Assembly: GCA_963854835.1 (NCBI GenBank)
Contig: OY978527.1
Span: 35,983,040-36,047,039 of the forward strand
Direction of reading: 5' to 3'
Length of the DNA stretch: 64,000 nucleotides
Origin: Megamerina dolium
Taxonomy: Eukaryota > Arthropoda > Insecta > Diptera > Megamerinidae
Positions 38,163 to 49,534 of the stretch are shown piece by piece. A model generated the notes under the pieces. That model worked only from the letters and a program-made list of their open reading frames with translations, was not told the origin of the DNA and searched no databases. The position numbers were made by a program, and so were the translations under genes. Each line of letters begins with the position of its first letter. Within the stretch, counting starts at the first letter, position 1.

Positions 38163-39208
38163 GATAATGGAGATTTCAGCAACAGAGGCAGCGAGCACTC
38201 GAACAATGATCGTGCCTTTGTACTGCCCACATTAACACCATCATTGCTGCTCACAATTGCTCTGTAGTCATTAAGTATTCGTTTAGGTCGCCGTTTTTAG
38301 AGACGACAACGCTGCCGACGACGCCAACGACGTCGCCAATTTGTTTTGTCGTAAAAAGCCTGCCTCTTTTCGAATTTTCACTCAGTCTGAGTTTGAGCAT
38401 TCGGCAGTGCGTTTCGTTATACTCGTAGTGATTCTCAAAAGGTGAAACAGTGGCAACGCAACGGTAATAATAGTCACTTGATTCATTTAACTTCACAATC
38501 TTTATGATTTTATGTTTGTCTCATTTACCAAAGGAATATTTATTTCAATTCTTGTGGTTTCCGTTGAATTAGTATTTTTTTTTTTGTGCTTTTGCCCTTT
38601 TTTTTTGTTTGTTATTATTTTCGTTCTGTGAATTTAAATCAATGTTGAGTTTAGAACGAGTGTTGAAATAGCGCGCGCATGCTTGTCATAATAACATATC
38701 GATGTGAGTTTACTCTTGAAAAAAGAAAATATGCGTACAATAGTAAAGAGGAACGAACATTCAACAAATACCTTAAAGTGAAATAACTAAATATGAAACA
38801 ATGAAATCAGCAAATTTGTACAAAATAAAACAAAAAAATCGGAAAAAATACTAATACATACCTTATTTTTTATTTTTTTTTTTTATTTACATCATACCTA
38901 CATACATGTATGTGGACATATGTTTAATGCTTGCCTCAACTGTTGATCTGTTACATACTGTGATTGTGTGATGAATTCGTAAAAATATTTATGTATATAT
39001 TTAAACGTTTGGCCTTTTTTTTTCTTATGTTTTTTTTTTATTGGTGGGATAGTAAGAAATAGTAGCGTTTAATTAAAAATAAATAAGAATTTCCTTAAAA
39101 GGTAGGTGACCGCTTGTTCTACCCTCTGCATGTATTATTAACTATATTATATTTAGTATAGTAAATAATACGCGTTGCATATTATAACGTACAGTAGAGA
39201 CTCAATAT

Positions 39209-39476
39209 GGATGCCGAAGCTCAGTAGTCAGTGTATTGGCCTTCTAATGTGTAGATTGTGGGTTCAATCCCCATCTGAAGCATAACAAATTTAATATCGA
39301 AACGATTTTTCATTCGAGCGGTACCCACCTGTCGGCAAGCGATTGCCAATTCTTCCGGCAGTAACAAAGCTCACGGCTAAAATAAGTAGGTCCCTTCTAA
39401 TACTGTCCAAAAAATTTAAAACGCACAACCAAACAGCTCTACGGGGCTTATAAGTGCCACATATTTATTTATTTTG
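39209..39476 (+). mobile_element. tRNA-derived SINE, tail type A, internally deleted
   Basis: Head with A-box-like GAAGCTCAGTAG and an intact B box (GGTTCAATCC). It continues through GGTACCCACCTGTCGGCAAG, jumps over the middle of the body, and ends with the CACATATTTATTTATTTT tail. Confidence 0.85.
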
Positions 39477-39479
39477 GAG

Positions 39480-39895
39480 ACTGTACTGGCTGTACACTTA
39501 CAATATTTACAATATATTACGATTCAGTCCTACAGCTGTTAATAATAGTCGTCGGTGATGGTTTTACCTTTTTCAAGGTAAACGATGTGAATAGCACCAA
39601 ATGCGTTTGCGAAGTCTGTCGCCTTGGTGTACATTCACCAGTAGAAGTCCACTGTTTTGACTGTTATTTGGTCTCTGGTGTGTGCTGTGATGCATCCATG
39701 ATTCGCCGATGGTTGTGAAACCGTGCAAAAATTCATTCGGTTTGCGTATGAACATCGTCAAACACTCCCTTGAAGTGGTGTCTATTTATCTTAGTGCAGG
39801 GTATACAAGCCTCGGTTTTACTGAGGTTAAAGTTCAAAACTTTCTTTTCTTTGGACATCAATAGTTGTAGTGAATTTACAAATCTTTTTGTTCCG
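39480..39895. other. No recognised feature
   Basis: Unassigned sequence lying between two oppositely oriented SINE copies. Confidence 0.3.
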
Positions 39896-39896
39896 A

Positions 39897-40077
39897 ATAT
39901 TGTCACGGAGCTCTTTTAGAAGCGTTTTCTTGGCAAATTGTTAGTGGCGGAAGAATTGAAAATTGCTTATCGACAGGCGAGTGCCGTACCTTTCGAAAGA
40001 AAACTCTTTACGATATTAAAGTCAGCGGGGATTGAATCGACGATCTATAGATCAGAAAACCAACGCACTAACGCAAT
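39897..40077 (-). mobile_element. SINE fragment, head half
   Basis: Minus-strand head and proximal body of the same SINE: B box GATTCAATCC, then GAAAGG and GACAGGC blocks and the GAGCTCCGTGAC block. The distal tail is missing. Many substitutions show it is old. Confidence 0.75.
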
Positions 40078-40089
40078 AAAAAATTCTGC

Positions 40090-41320
40090 AAACAAAGAGA
40101 TCTGAAAATGCTTCTGCATACTGTTAGAAGATTAAGTACATTTAAAATGTGGTCTATGCTTACAAAAAAGCTTAATTAATAAATACAAATGTTCAAAAGA
40201 GGTTACATAGAATGCATCTGCCAGAATGAACTTCTTTTTTTATTTACATTGTTGAATTTAATATTATGTTAATATATTTTAGTGTTACTTTTTTTATAAT
40301 GCTCTTCAATGTTAAATTAACGTATATACATAGATTACTTTATTTTGTGAATGAATATAATTTAATATGGTGTTTATTCATTAAAAGTCCATATTTTGAC
40401 TAGGAATTTTGTTTGTTGTGTTTTATAATGTGTATAGCTATTAGTTATTTATTTTTATAGCTATTAGTTATAAAATTTGTTTTTTTTTTTAATTTAAAAT
40501 TAAAACAATATATAGGTGTTCGCGTTTCAATGACCTAAATCTGAGAAAAAGTTCTAAAGAATTATAAAAATTCGTAAAAACTAAAAAAATAATCATCAAA
40601 TAAATTTTAAAAGACAAACAAATGTAATTAATTAATAAGTTGGTAAACTTAAAAAACGCCGATTGTCAGCTAAAACGTATTTGTATACATACACAGACGA
40701 AAGGAGCCTATTTCAAAGGACGACATGCCATCAGATGTAAGTTTTTTTTTGTGGATTCATAGTTTTAAGATATTTACTACCTAATATTTTAACTGTGTGT
40801 ACTATATTTTGGAGATTTTTTAAACATATATATATGTATATATAGCAGTATACTTCCTTACTACTCGAATTTCTCTGAAGCGCCATTGCAAACAAATTGT
40901 GTATTTTAACTCCTTTTTTCCAATAGGGAGTAAATCTGAAGTTATGACAGTTCATCTGACAAGCCATATCGCCATTTTATTCCATATTGTTTAACAGTTC
41001 ATTATGCAAAGGCTTAAACGCGAGGGGCGTGCAAGTAAGATAATGTGTTACCGTAAAATCGTGTTCAGAGACGAGCTCTCTTCTAGCTCAGTGGCTTTAT
41101 GAATAAGGAAAATTGTAACAGTTGAATCGATACGAATCCAGCCAGAGGCATAATCTGGTCATTCTTCTTCAAAAACGAAGGTAGTTCCCTTTAATAGAGC
41201 AGTATCAATCAAATCCTAATAGTGAGATATTTATATTAAATTAAATTGCATTTAAATTAAACATGAGAAACCTATGGTCCAAGGATATGAACGGTATTAA
41301 TAATAGGCATGATCGGTTAA
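40090..41320. other. AT-rich intergenic DNA
   Basis: No gene or element border seen. Includes long T/A tracts. Confidence 0.4.
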
Positions 41321-41328
41321 CGGTGTAT

Positions 41329-41691
41329 GGGTGCCGTAGCTCAGTGGTTAGTGTGTTCGCCTTCTGATCTGTAGGTCGTGGTTCAATCCCCGGCTGATGC
41401 ATAACAAATTTTATATCGATAAGATTTTTCTTTCGAATGGTACCCACCTGTCGGCAAGCAATTGGCAATTCTTCCGACAGTAACAACTTGCCATGACAAA
41501 GCTTCTAAAAGAACTCTGTGACAAAGCTCAGAAAAAGTGATGTCACAAGTGTTCTGCCGTTCGGAACCGGCTAAAATAAGTAGATCCCTTCTAATACTGT
41601 CTAAATTTAAGACGCACAACAGTAATGGAAGAGAAGCTCGGCCAATGAGCCCTTTGGGCCTTTAAGTGTCACATATTTATTTTTTTTTTTT
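41329..41691 (+). mobile_element. tRNA-derived SINE, near full-length type A copy
   Basis: Best reference copy, about 360 bp. The 5' tRNA-like head has a Pol III A box (TAGCTCAGTGG, 41337-41347) and B box (GTTCAATCC, 41381-41389). A body without coding capacity follows (blocks GGTACCCACCTGTCGGCAAG, CTCAGAAAAAGTGATGTCAC, GGAACCGGCTAAAATAAGTA). The 3' tail is GAGCCCTTTGGGCCTTTAAG, then CACATATTTAT and a T-run. The flanks ATGATCGGTTAAC (41309) and ATGATCAGTCAAC (41692) may be an eroded target duplication. It is mobilised in trans by a LINE. Chance open frames across it would give peptides that gene predictors may mistake for proteins. Confidence 0.93.
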
Positions 41692-42129
41692 ATGATCAGT
41701 CAACTGCACTGTTCACACGGAAAAATCAATGAGAGAGGTGGTCTATCTTTCATTTGAATTGACCTAGAGCTGATTTGTGGCAGCTTTGTGGTCATTTGTG
41801 GATATAGAGGATAAGTGTGTTGAAGTAAGATATTCAAAATGGTCGGGTTAATATTTTATTTTACTAGATGCGATTCCTGAACAGCTATGGGGATATTTGT
41901 TAATTTTCATGTGGTTTTCGTTCATTCTCTGTGGCAGCCCTATTAAGGGGTGCAGATCGGGTGGTAAGCAAGTAGATCTAATGGCAATTGGAGTTACATT
42001 TTACACTGTTTATAGTGGCTCCTATAAACAGTGCCTAAATAGTCCTTGACATGGAACAACCAATTTTGATGCTTAGATTACTATTGTAGGCGGAAATTAT
42101 ATGACAAGGAATTCTTCATGTGACTAATT

Positions 42130-42540
42130 ATTTTTGAGGGATTTTTTGTTTGTTTTTCAGCTTTTATTTAAGTTACCAAATGAATTTATACATTATTCAA
42201 AGTCTTCTTCATCGTTAGCTAAGGTTTTTTCCCATCTTTCTGATAGCATACGAATTCCGCGTCGGAAGAAGTCGACATGTTGTGAGGCAATCCATAAATC
42301 GAGCCATTTTTTGGTTTCTTGTCGGGCTGAACTTCCCATTTGAGCGTTTCCAAGTGTGTTTGAATGACTTCAGCAACGTGTGGACGAGCATTGTTATGTT
42401 GCAAAATTGTTTTTCGAGATATTGTTGCCGTTTTTCCTTTGAGGCTCAGTTTAAACGCATCAGTTGTGTTCGGTAAAGGTCAACAGTGATGGTATAATTC
42501 GGTTTAGCATCTCATAATAAACAACACAAAAAAGAAATGT
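42130..42540 (-). mobile_element. Degenerate mariner element, copy 2
   Basis: Minus strand reads MQHNNARPHVAEVIQTHLET, the region around the second catalytic residue, with decayed C-terminal sequence. The 3' terminal DNA (ATTCAAAGT, CCATCTTTCTG, CCGCGTCGGAAGAAGTC) matches copy 1 at 32.4 kb. The N-terminal half is absent. Confidence 0.7.
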
Positions 42541-42599
42541 TTAACCGTCATAACTAACAAAGTTTTTCGCGTGAATTGGGGAAGCCGCGCTCATTACGT

Positions 42600-43440
42600 A
42601 ATGTACTTGACTTTTCTGATAAAAAATTTCGATGACCTTTAAAATACTTGTTTGCAATGAAAAACCCATCCTCAAAGTTAAACAGAATGACATTAGAACT
42701 TAAGGAATACAATTTTACAGTGAGGAAAAGAAAACTAAGCCACAGAAGCATGGTCGCGCATTGATTAAAAAGACATAAAAATGTAAAGCAAATAGTCAGC
42801 CCATAATATGCTAATGGTGACAATAATAAACAGGAGAAACAAATTTCCTATAACAAATAGAAACCATCATTCGACAATATCATGATACATGAGGCATTCA
42901 AATAAAAGGGAACAAAAACAGCGCCAAGCTAGCAATAAATGGCAACTGTTGAAATACAAGAAAAATCGCCAATAGAGTAAAAGAAAAATTGACCACTACT
43001 AAAATAGATTATCTTATTGATAATGCAAACATTGACTTGAATCAATAATTTCCATTGCTTAAAAAATAACAACCAATAACGATATAAAAACGCTGCAGCA
43101 GTCACTAAATGATGACATTTTTAAAAAGATCCGGAACAGATAATATAAAGAAAAAGGAAACGAAATCCCCGAGGATAGAAATATCAAATCGATGCCAAAA
43201 ATAATAAAAATAATGGATGAAATTAAAAAAAAAGAAATTTTTTATAAATATTACGATAATCCAAAATCAGAAAATTACAATTTGTACGCAATCACAATAT
43301 GTTACCTTATAAAATACCTGATATCAATACCAATTGCAAACAAAACCGCTCAAACAGTGGCAAAAGCTATTTTGGCGTCTGCAACAAAAGTTGTGATGAT
43401 GATTGCAACCGGAACAAACGGGACACGTGGATGACAATAT
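42600..43440 (+). mobile_element. Ty3/gypsy-type pol remnant
   Basis: A plus-strand stretch near 42657-42760 resembles the end of the RNase H domain of gypsy-type retrotransposons (SSKLNRMTLELKEYNFTV). Heavily broken sequence to about 43.4 kb has a weak integrase-like feel. No long terminal repeats or primer-binding site were found. It is an inactive fragment; family assignment is tentative. Confidence 0.45.
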
Positions 43441-43829
43441 TAAAATTTCATTAAAATACATTTTCCGAAAATAAAACACAATGACTTTCAATAAAAGTTT
43501 CACAAATAAAATCTTTTTAGTACATCGAGAGAAAAAAAGACAAAGCAAGCTAAATGGAATTATCTTAACGTTGGTAATTGCTTACATATCATTTTGTTGC
43601 ATTGCAAAATAGAAATATATTAAAGTATGTAAGCGGCATTAAGAAGCGGCTCATCAATTTTTTTTAGGAAGAATTTCTGCCTATAATACTAATATACACT
43701 TAAAATACACTAGCCTAGCGTGGTGCGTTGATTTCTCGCAAGTTTATTACAAACGACATTATTAAACTTCATGCTAAAAATCATTGTTTTAAGCTGAAAA
43801 CTGCTAAAGTTTTGCGGTTTAAACATAAA

Positions 43830-44180
43830 ACAACGTCCGACGTTTTGTATGGGAGCTGTAAAAATAGTGGGCGTGGCTTATCTCTTTCCTGTAAATCTAA
43901 TTATATTTGCAATACAAATCCACAACTTATATAAGGTTGTTCTATGATGAATAGTTCGCAAGTTAGGGCAGTTTAAACTTTTTTTTTTAATTTCCGCAAC
44001 TTTGTATGGGAGCCCTATTAAGAAGTCAGCGTGGCTTGATGATTTTATGCCAGTTTATTTTCGACTACCATATTAACCCAAGTGTCAATTATGGTTGTTT
44101 TTAACGGTTTAAATTTAAAAGAAATTCAAGCACTTCGTATGGGAGGTACTATAAGAAGTAGTCGTGGCTCGCAGGATTAT
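43830..44180. repeat. Dispersed repeat with repeated TATGGGAG motif
   Basis: TTGTATGGGAG or a close variant, followed by a GTGGGCGTGGCTT-like block, recurs at about 43846, 44003 and 44137 with spacings of about 135-157 bp. This is an internally repetitive intergenic sequence of the kind common in fly genomes. The type A SINE at 44194 inserted at its right edge. Confidence 0.55.
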
Positions 44181-44193
44181 GTAACAGTATAAT

Positions 44194-44526
44194 GGGTGCC
44201 GTAGCTCAGTGGTTAGTGTGTTCGCTTCTGATCTGTAGGTCGTGGTTCAATCCCCGGCCGATAAGATTTTTCTTTCGAATGGTACCCACCTGTCGGCAAG
44301 CAATTGGCAATTCTTTCGACAGTAACAACTTGCCATGAAAAAGCTTCTAAAAGAACTCTGTGACAAAGCTCAGAAAAAGTGATGTCACAAGTGTTCTGCC
44401 GTTAGGAACCGGTTAAAATAAGTACGTCCCTTCTAATACTGTCCAAATTTAAGACGCACAACAGTAATGGAAGAGAAGCTCGGCCAATGAGCCCTTTGGG
44501 GCTTTAAGTGCCACATATTTATTTAT
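44194..44526 (+). mobile_element. tRNA-derived SINE, tail type A
   Basis: Very close to the copy at 41329, with intact A and B boxes. About 25 bases just after the tRNA-like head are deleted, joining CCCCGGC directly to CGATAAGATTT. The tail ends in CACATATTTATTTAT. Confidence 0.93.
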
Positions 44527-44880
44527 AACATAATTCCATGTGTCAAATATTGTCAGTTATATCAAGTTAATGATTTTGAAAATTCCGAGCTCGGTGAGGG
44601 CGTGGCAGTTGACCGATCATGCAAAATATCAATCCTCTCCGTACCCATGGACCATAGATTACTCATGCCAAATTTTGTCAAAATAGCCCAATATTTGCTC
44701 AAGTTATCGTTCGAACCAGCCGGGTAACAGACAGACGGACGGATAAAAAATTTAGGAGACGCCGATCAAGAATATATATACTTTTATATATCTCCGAAGA
44801 TTCCTTCAGGTGGTTACAGACATCTGACCGAAATGAATATACTTTGCATCTTCTTATGCAGGGTACAATTATTATAATTA
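44527..44880. repeat. Dispersed fly repeat with CAGACAGACGGAC block
   Basis: Contains a CAGACAGACGGAC block, then GATCAAGAATATATATAC, and an end reading TGGTTACAGACATCTGACC and GCAGGGTACAA. Related pieces occur at 46900-46945 (GTGGTTACAAGCATCTGAGA) and 49535-49670 (GACAGATTGACGGACATC, then GCAGGGTATCAA). No protein is encoded. Identity is unknown to me. Confidence 0.55.
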
Positions 44881-45442
44881 ACTTTGTTGGTTAAATAAAA
44901 ATAATATATACTTAATTAACTAATACATTTTTAATAAAAAAATTTTAATTTTATTTGTTAATGATAAATTCATTATTCCCAAAAATGGGAGTGTTTCATT
45001 ATCCATTCAATGTACGATATACTCGTATAACATACAATGTGTAAACATACGAGTATGTATATATATAAATATATAGGAACTAAGTTGCAAAACAATAATA
45101 TTAAGAATATGCTTGCTCATCATATCACTGCATTCCAAGCAACATACGATACCTACATATGTACTTTGATGAATCTATGTATGTATGTATGTGTATTAGA
45201 ACGAGTTAATTAGTTCGGGCGCCGAAAAGTACACAAATCGTACAGCAAAAGAGGAATCTACGGATAATTCTAAGTAAATTTGTCGAAGAAATTATCAGTC
45301 GAAAAGCAATTCTGACCTCTTGGATTTTAACAAGAAATTATTCATACACTCACAATTTTTTATTCATTATATAATCGTTCATCCGAGCGACTAATTCGAC
45401 CAACCATGGATCATTTTGATACCACATATACATAAAATAAAA

Positions 45443-45799
45443 AAAATAAATATGTGGCACTTAAAGCCCCAAAGGGCTCATTGGCCGATCTTCTCTTCCA
45501 TTACTGTTGTGCATCTTAAATTTGGACAGTATTATAAGGGACCTACTTATTTTAACCGGTTCCGAACGGCAGAACACTTGTGACATCACTTTTTCTGAGC
45601 TTTGTCACAGAGTTCTTTTAGAAGCTTTTTCATGGCAAGTTGTTACTGTCGGAAGAATTGCCAATTGGTTGCCGACAGGTGGGTACCATTCGAAAGAAAA
45701 ATCTTATCGATATTAAATTTGTTATGCATCAGCCGGGGATTGAACCACGACCTACAGATCAGAAGGCGAACACACTAACCACTGAGCTACGGCACCCAC
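45443..45799 (-). mobile_element. tRNA-derived SINE with target duplication
   Basis: Full-length type A copy read on the minus strand, with intact head, body and tail. It is bounded by an exact 11-bp duplication, GATACCACATA at 45418-45428 and 45800-45810. The duplicated CCACATA then expands into a short tandem repeat on the right. The exact duplication and near-consensus sequence mark a recent insertion. Confidence 0.95.
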
Positions 45800-45810
45800 G
45801 ATACCACATA

Positions 45811-45832
45811 CCACATACCACATACCACATAT
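45811..45832. repeat. Short CCACATA-type tandem repeat
   Basis: CCACATA units directly following the SINE target duplication, probably formed by slippage on that sequence. Confidence 0.7.
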
Positions 45833-45889
45833 ACTCTAGATGATAATACACATTCTCATAGTTCACGAGATACCGTTACATACACAAAA

Positions 45890-46370
45890 ACGCACTGTTT
45901 GGTGTGATTTATGGGCCGGTTAATCCTTACTTCTTTAAAAATCATAACGGCGAGAACTTTAGCATCAACGACGATCACAATAGAGCCATGATTGCTGATT
46001 ATTTCGGGCACCAATTGAATGGAATGCTAAATGAAGACATGTTTCTTCAACAGCACGGTGCTACATACCATATAGCGCCTCAAACAGTGGACTTATTAAA
46101 AGAAATGTTTGGTGAACGCTTTATTTCTCGAAATGATCCAGTCAATTGGACAGCTAGATCGTCTGATTTAACGCATTTAGTTTATTTTCTCTGGTGTCGC
46201 ATGAAGTAACCCCCCTAAACTGAACAAACTGAACACTTTGGACCCCTTGGAAGACAAAATTTAACGAAAAATTGTTGAAAAAAAGATCGAAAATTGGGTA
46301 CATTGCGTAAACTATAATGTTCGTACCAGCGTATCGCATTCAGCACGATCATTCATTTCCCTGTAGGAGG
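45890..46370 (+). mobile_element. Mariner-superfamily transposase fragment, C-terminal
   Basis: The plus strand reads from before LQQHGATYHIAPQTVDLLKE (second catalytic Asp lost as His-Gly) through VNWTARSSDLTHLVYFLW (third acidic-residue region). Frameshifted sequence then continues to about 46370. It matches the type of transposase whose C-terminal end is at 62816-63058 on the other strand. Confidence 0.75.
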
Positions 46371-46374
46371 GGGA

Positions 46375-47700
46375 TTTTTTTTACTATTATGCGGTGTTAT
46401 TAATTATTAATTGAAAAATATCATATGTGAATTCCGTTCGTAATTCTTAAATGTTAATAGCAACAAAACTAAACTAAGCATGCTGAAAGCGTGTTGGAAT
46501 TGTGTTTAATTACAAACTAAAAGCTATTAAATAAAAAAAGAGACCAAATAAAATATAGGAACTGGTAGGTATCTGTATATTGCAATATGTATTTATATTT
46601 ACGTTAAAAATAATTAATTTTTACAATTGAATAAGTTGTCTCTCTCTCTCTCTCGATCTCTCAATTTTTATCTCGCTGTTTCTGCTTTTCTACTGTTTTG
46701 TATTTATTAACTACTATTCGACTGTAAAAAGTAATCGATATGCATTATAAATATGTAGATATCAGAGCTGAAATATTAGTTTAAAATGTTATGATTGTCT
46801 TAGGTAGAACACTATTTAAATTATGATGATTTAAAGTTGAAAAAAATTCGTTTCTTTGTATGGAGTTACAATAACTACTTAGACTATTTTCCTATACCTC
46901 TGGAGCATCCTTCAAGTGGTTACAAGCATCTGAGAAGAAAAACAGTGGCATTCAATTGTGAAGCTAATCAATAAAATTGAATTAATTATATTATTTCTCT
47001 GCTAGATAAAAATCTATACATATGCTATACAGATACTATATCTGTTCACAAGTATGTCTATATGAGAATACTATATACTTACATACATGTGCATATGTAA
47101 TATGACCGAATGTTATAGTGTATGCATTGTGGTCGTTTTATTTCATGTTGATTTTCAATATTGATACATAATGTGAAAAATTATTTAAATGTTGAAAAAA
47201 TAAAATAAATTCCAATTTAGAATTATCATATATAAATTAAAAACCACTAACGTTATATAGCATATACGACCTTTACGAGTAAAATGAACCGATTACTCAT
47301 TTAAATTTCATTCATTCATTTATGTAATATAGCTACCTAAATGTGGTCAATTGGAGTGTTACCATTTTGTTCTCACTGTATGACAAACATGCACACAAAC
47401 ATGTAAAAAAAATACAACAAATATGTATATTTAAAAATATTTTTTCTATTTTTTGCGTCTTACGTCTGTGTCATATTATATTATGTTCTCGTTTTCTTTT
47501 GAGACTATCATTTTAGCTATAATTCCAAATTAGAGCGCGCATCACCCCGATAAATTCATATTTTTTTTGTACAATATTTTTCAGATAATTGGAAAAAGCT
47601 TAAAAACAAAAACCGACAAACAATTAAAAACATTTCCAACAGCGTGTTGGTATTTGTTTTTATTACTAATTGCTGGTTTTTTGATTGAATTTTAAATTTT
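46375..47700. other. AT-rich intergenic DNA
   Basis: No gene recognised. Contains a CT microsatellite at 46640-46664 and a fragment of the dispersed repeat at about 46900. Confidence 0.4.
46640..46664. repeat. (CT)n microsatellite
   Basis: CT dinucleotides with one GA interruption. Confidence 0.85.
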
Positions 47701-47709
47701 TAAGTATTT

Positions 47710-48600
47710 ACATGATTCTAAAAATTAATAGAAAATGATATAGCCAATGCAAATCCAATAGCTAGGTGAGTCATTCTGCGGGTAGCGAGAGCCAGACACT
47801 CATACAGGAGGTGAGTTATTGACTCCGGTTCCTTCTCGTCGCTGCAGCTCCGGCAGAAGTCAGGTGCGGCAATGCTTAGTCTACTCGCATGCCTACCTAT
47901 CAAGCCATACCCCGTCGTAATTCCCACCAACATACTAACCGCATGTCTGTTAAGCGCTATTAGGTATTTTCTTCATTTTAGGTTCAGTACTGGCCAGTTA
48001 CCAGGGTAGTTGCATACGAGTGTACCAACTCCCATCTGGTATTCGTTTTCTATAATGCGTCCGAGGCTAGGAGAAGTTTTGCACATCCTATTGGAATGCC
48101 AATACAGCCCTCATGAAAAAGAGTTTGCAACGTTGAACTTTTTTTTGCTAGCCCATCCGCGGTCTCATGCGCTGGTATGCCCCTGAGTCGAACTTAACTG
48201 GTTGTGACATCTCGTTAAGAGATGCTTTGTAGTTATGGACTGCTGATAAACCCAGGTAGACTTAATCTAGGCTGTCTGTGAAAATACCTATATCCACCTG
48301 TGATACAACGATACACTGAAACCATTTCACTATTTCATGAATCGCCAAAGGCCCCGATGGCTATGGTAACTCCAAAAGCTACGCAAAATAACCCTGCTCC
48401 TACTCGTCCGTCGAGTTTGGAGTCGTCAGTGTAGAAGTAGATTGATGCTGTGAAAGGGGTGATACCATACTTCCAGTTAGATCTATCCGGAATATGTATG
48501 TTAGTCTTGTTGTTAGACTTTGTCGTTTCATCTGCACAATAGATGAAGTGTGGTCGCAGTGCATGAGGGTATGTTAATATAATTGTCGTTTCATAGTCAA
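47710..48600 (-). mobile_element. LOA-like LINE remnant, RNase H to C-terminus
   Basis: Minus-strand pieces include an eroded TDGSKLDGRVG-like RNase H start (about 48440-48400) and a C-terminal zinc-like end (FCRSCSDEKEPESITHLLYE) at 47790-47860. The latter resembles the end of the remnant at 37.1 kb. All frames are broken. Confidence 0.65.
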
Positions 48601-48629
48601 CTATTCACAGTATAAGTTATAATGGTCCA

Positions 48630-49120
48630 AAATTGATGTGCAGGACCATTGATCATGAAGCAAGTACGGTCAAGTCAAGGCCATCAACCTTTGATGAAGA
48701 GAAGAATAATAAGATGGACAGCAATCGTTCCGCTAATACAAAACATTCGTTAACAATGAGTTGCCCCCTTATTCACATCTCAAAATTACAGCTTGAAAAT
48801 CGATTGGTAACTGAAGAATATGGATTTGATGTTAACTTTGGATACGATCTCACACCAGATCAAATAAGTTAGAGTGGAAAGAGCAAAGGAATTGCCTCGC
48901 TTGCACACAAATTACCAATTGCTAAACATTGTCTTCTCTGGTGATGCACCATGGTTATTCTTTGGTCAAAGTTTTCGTATGTGCAGACCATTGGCGTTTC
49001 ATCAAAACTCGGCACCGTCGCATATAGGCCGCGTCACACAAGATTGGCTAAAAATCAATGTGGTATACTTCATTTCCTCTGCACAATGGCTGGCGAAAAT
49101 TGAATCTCTCAATTGATATC
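48630..49120 (+). mobile_element. Tc1/mariner-superfamily transposase fragment
   Basis: Plus-strand frames carry MERAKELPRLHTNYQLLNIV with FSGDAPW (where FSDE is expected) and FHQNSAPSHIG then QDWLKINV, the middle of a mariner-superfamily transposase. The first catalytic Asp region is altered and the C-terminus is lost. Confidence 0.7.
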
Positions 49121-49302
49121 CTCCTCTTAAAGTTTCATTCGACCTCTCTGCTAACTGAGTTTGTCATATACCTACTCAATGCACATCCGTAGTATATTGC
49201 TATATATTTTATCAAATGTATATTCAATGTCCCGACAAATTACGCGACGAACTAGTGTATACGCACAAACTATATATACGAGCGCTAGCTGATAAGTCTG
49301 TG

Positions 49303-49517
49303 ATGCTCCTTAAAGAGCACTGTGACAAAGCTCAGAAAAAGTGATGTCACAAGGGTTCTACCGCTTGGAAACGGCTAATAAAAGTAGGCCCCTTCTAATA
49401 CTGTCCAAATTTAATACACGCAACTGTACTGGAAGAGAAGCTCAATAATACCACAATGGGCCTTTCTATCCTAAGTGTGTCCTCTCAGAGAGGGGCAGCT
49501 TCAATAACCTAACCTAA
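49303..49517 (+). mobile_element. SINE, 5'-truncated, tail type B
   Basis: Starts within the body (GAGCACTGTGACAAAGCTC), continues through CTGGAAGAGAAGCTC. It then carries the type B tail: ACCACAATGGGCC, CTCTCAGAGAGGGGCAGC and CAATAACCTAACCTAA. The A/T-rich type A tail is absent. Confidence 0.85.
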
Positions 49518-49534
49518 TTGCAAGAAGCATCCAG

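Larger units (their letters stand above)
37300..39200. other. Intergenic DNA with triplet microsatellites
   Basis: No supportable gene. It contains a GAT/ATG tract (37640-37687) and a GAC tract (38124-38162). Minus-strand open frames across the tracts are low-complexity. A distant first exon or promoter cannot be ruled out around 38.2-38.8 kb, which is less AT-rich, but I have no positive evidence. Confidence 0.4.

Noticed and set aside
38030..38254. Serine-rich minus-strand protein
   Set aside because: It is the translation of the GAC trinucleotide tract.
41329..41400. Genuine tRNA gene
   Set aside because: The cloverleaf head continues into a SINE body that recurs elsewhere. The 3' acceptor side is not intact.
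41241..41619. Open frames across SINE copies giving peptides such as PGIEPRPTDQKANTL
   Set aside because: The same peptides appear in both orientations at every SINE copy. The element is Pol III-type and noncoding.
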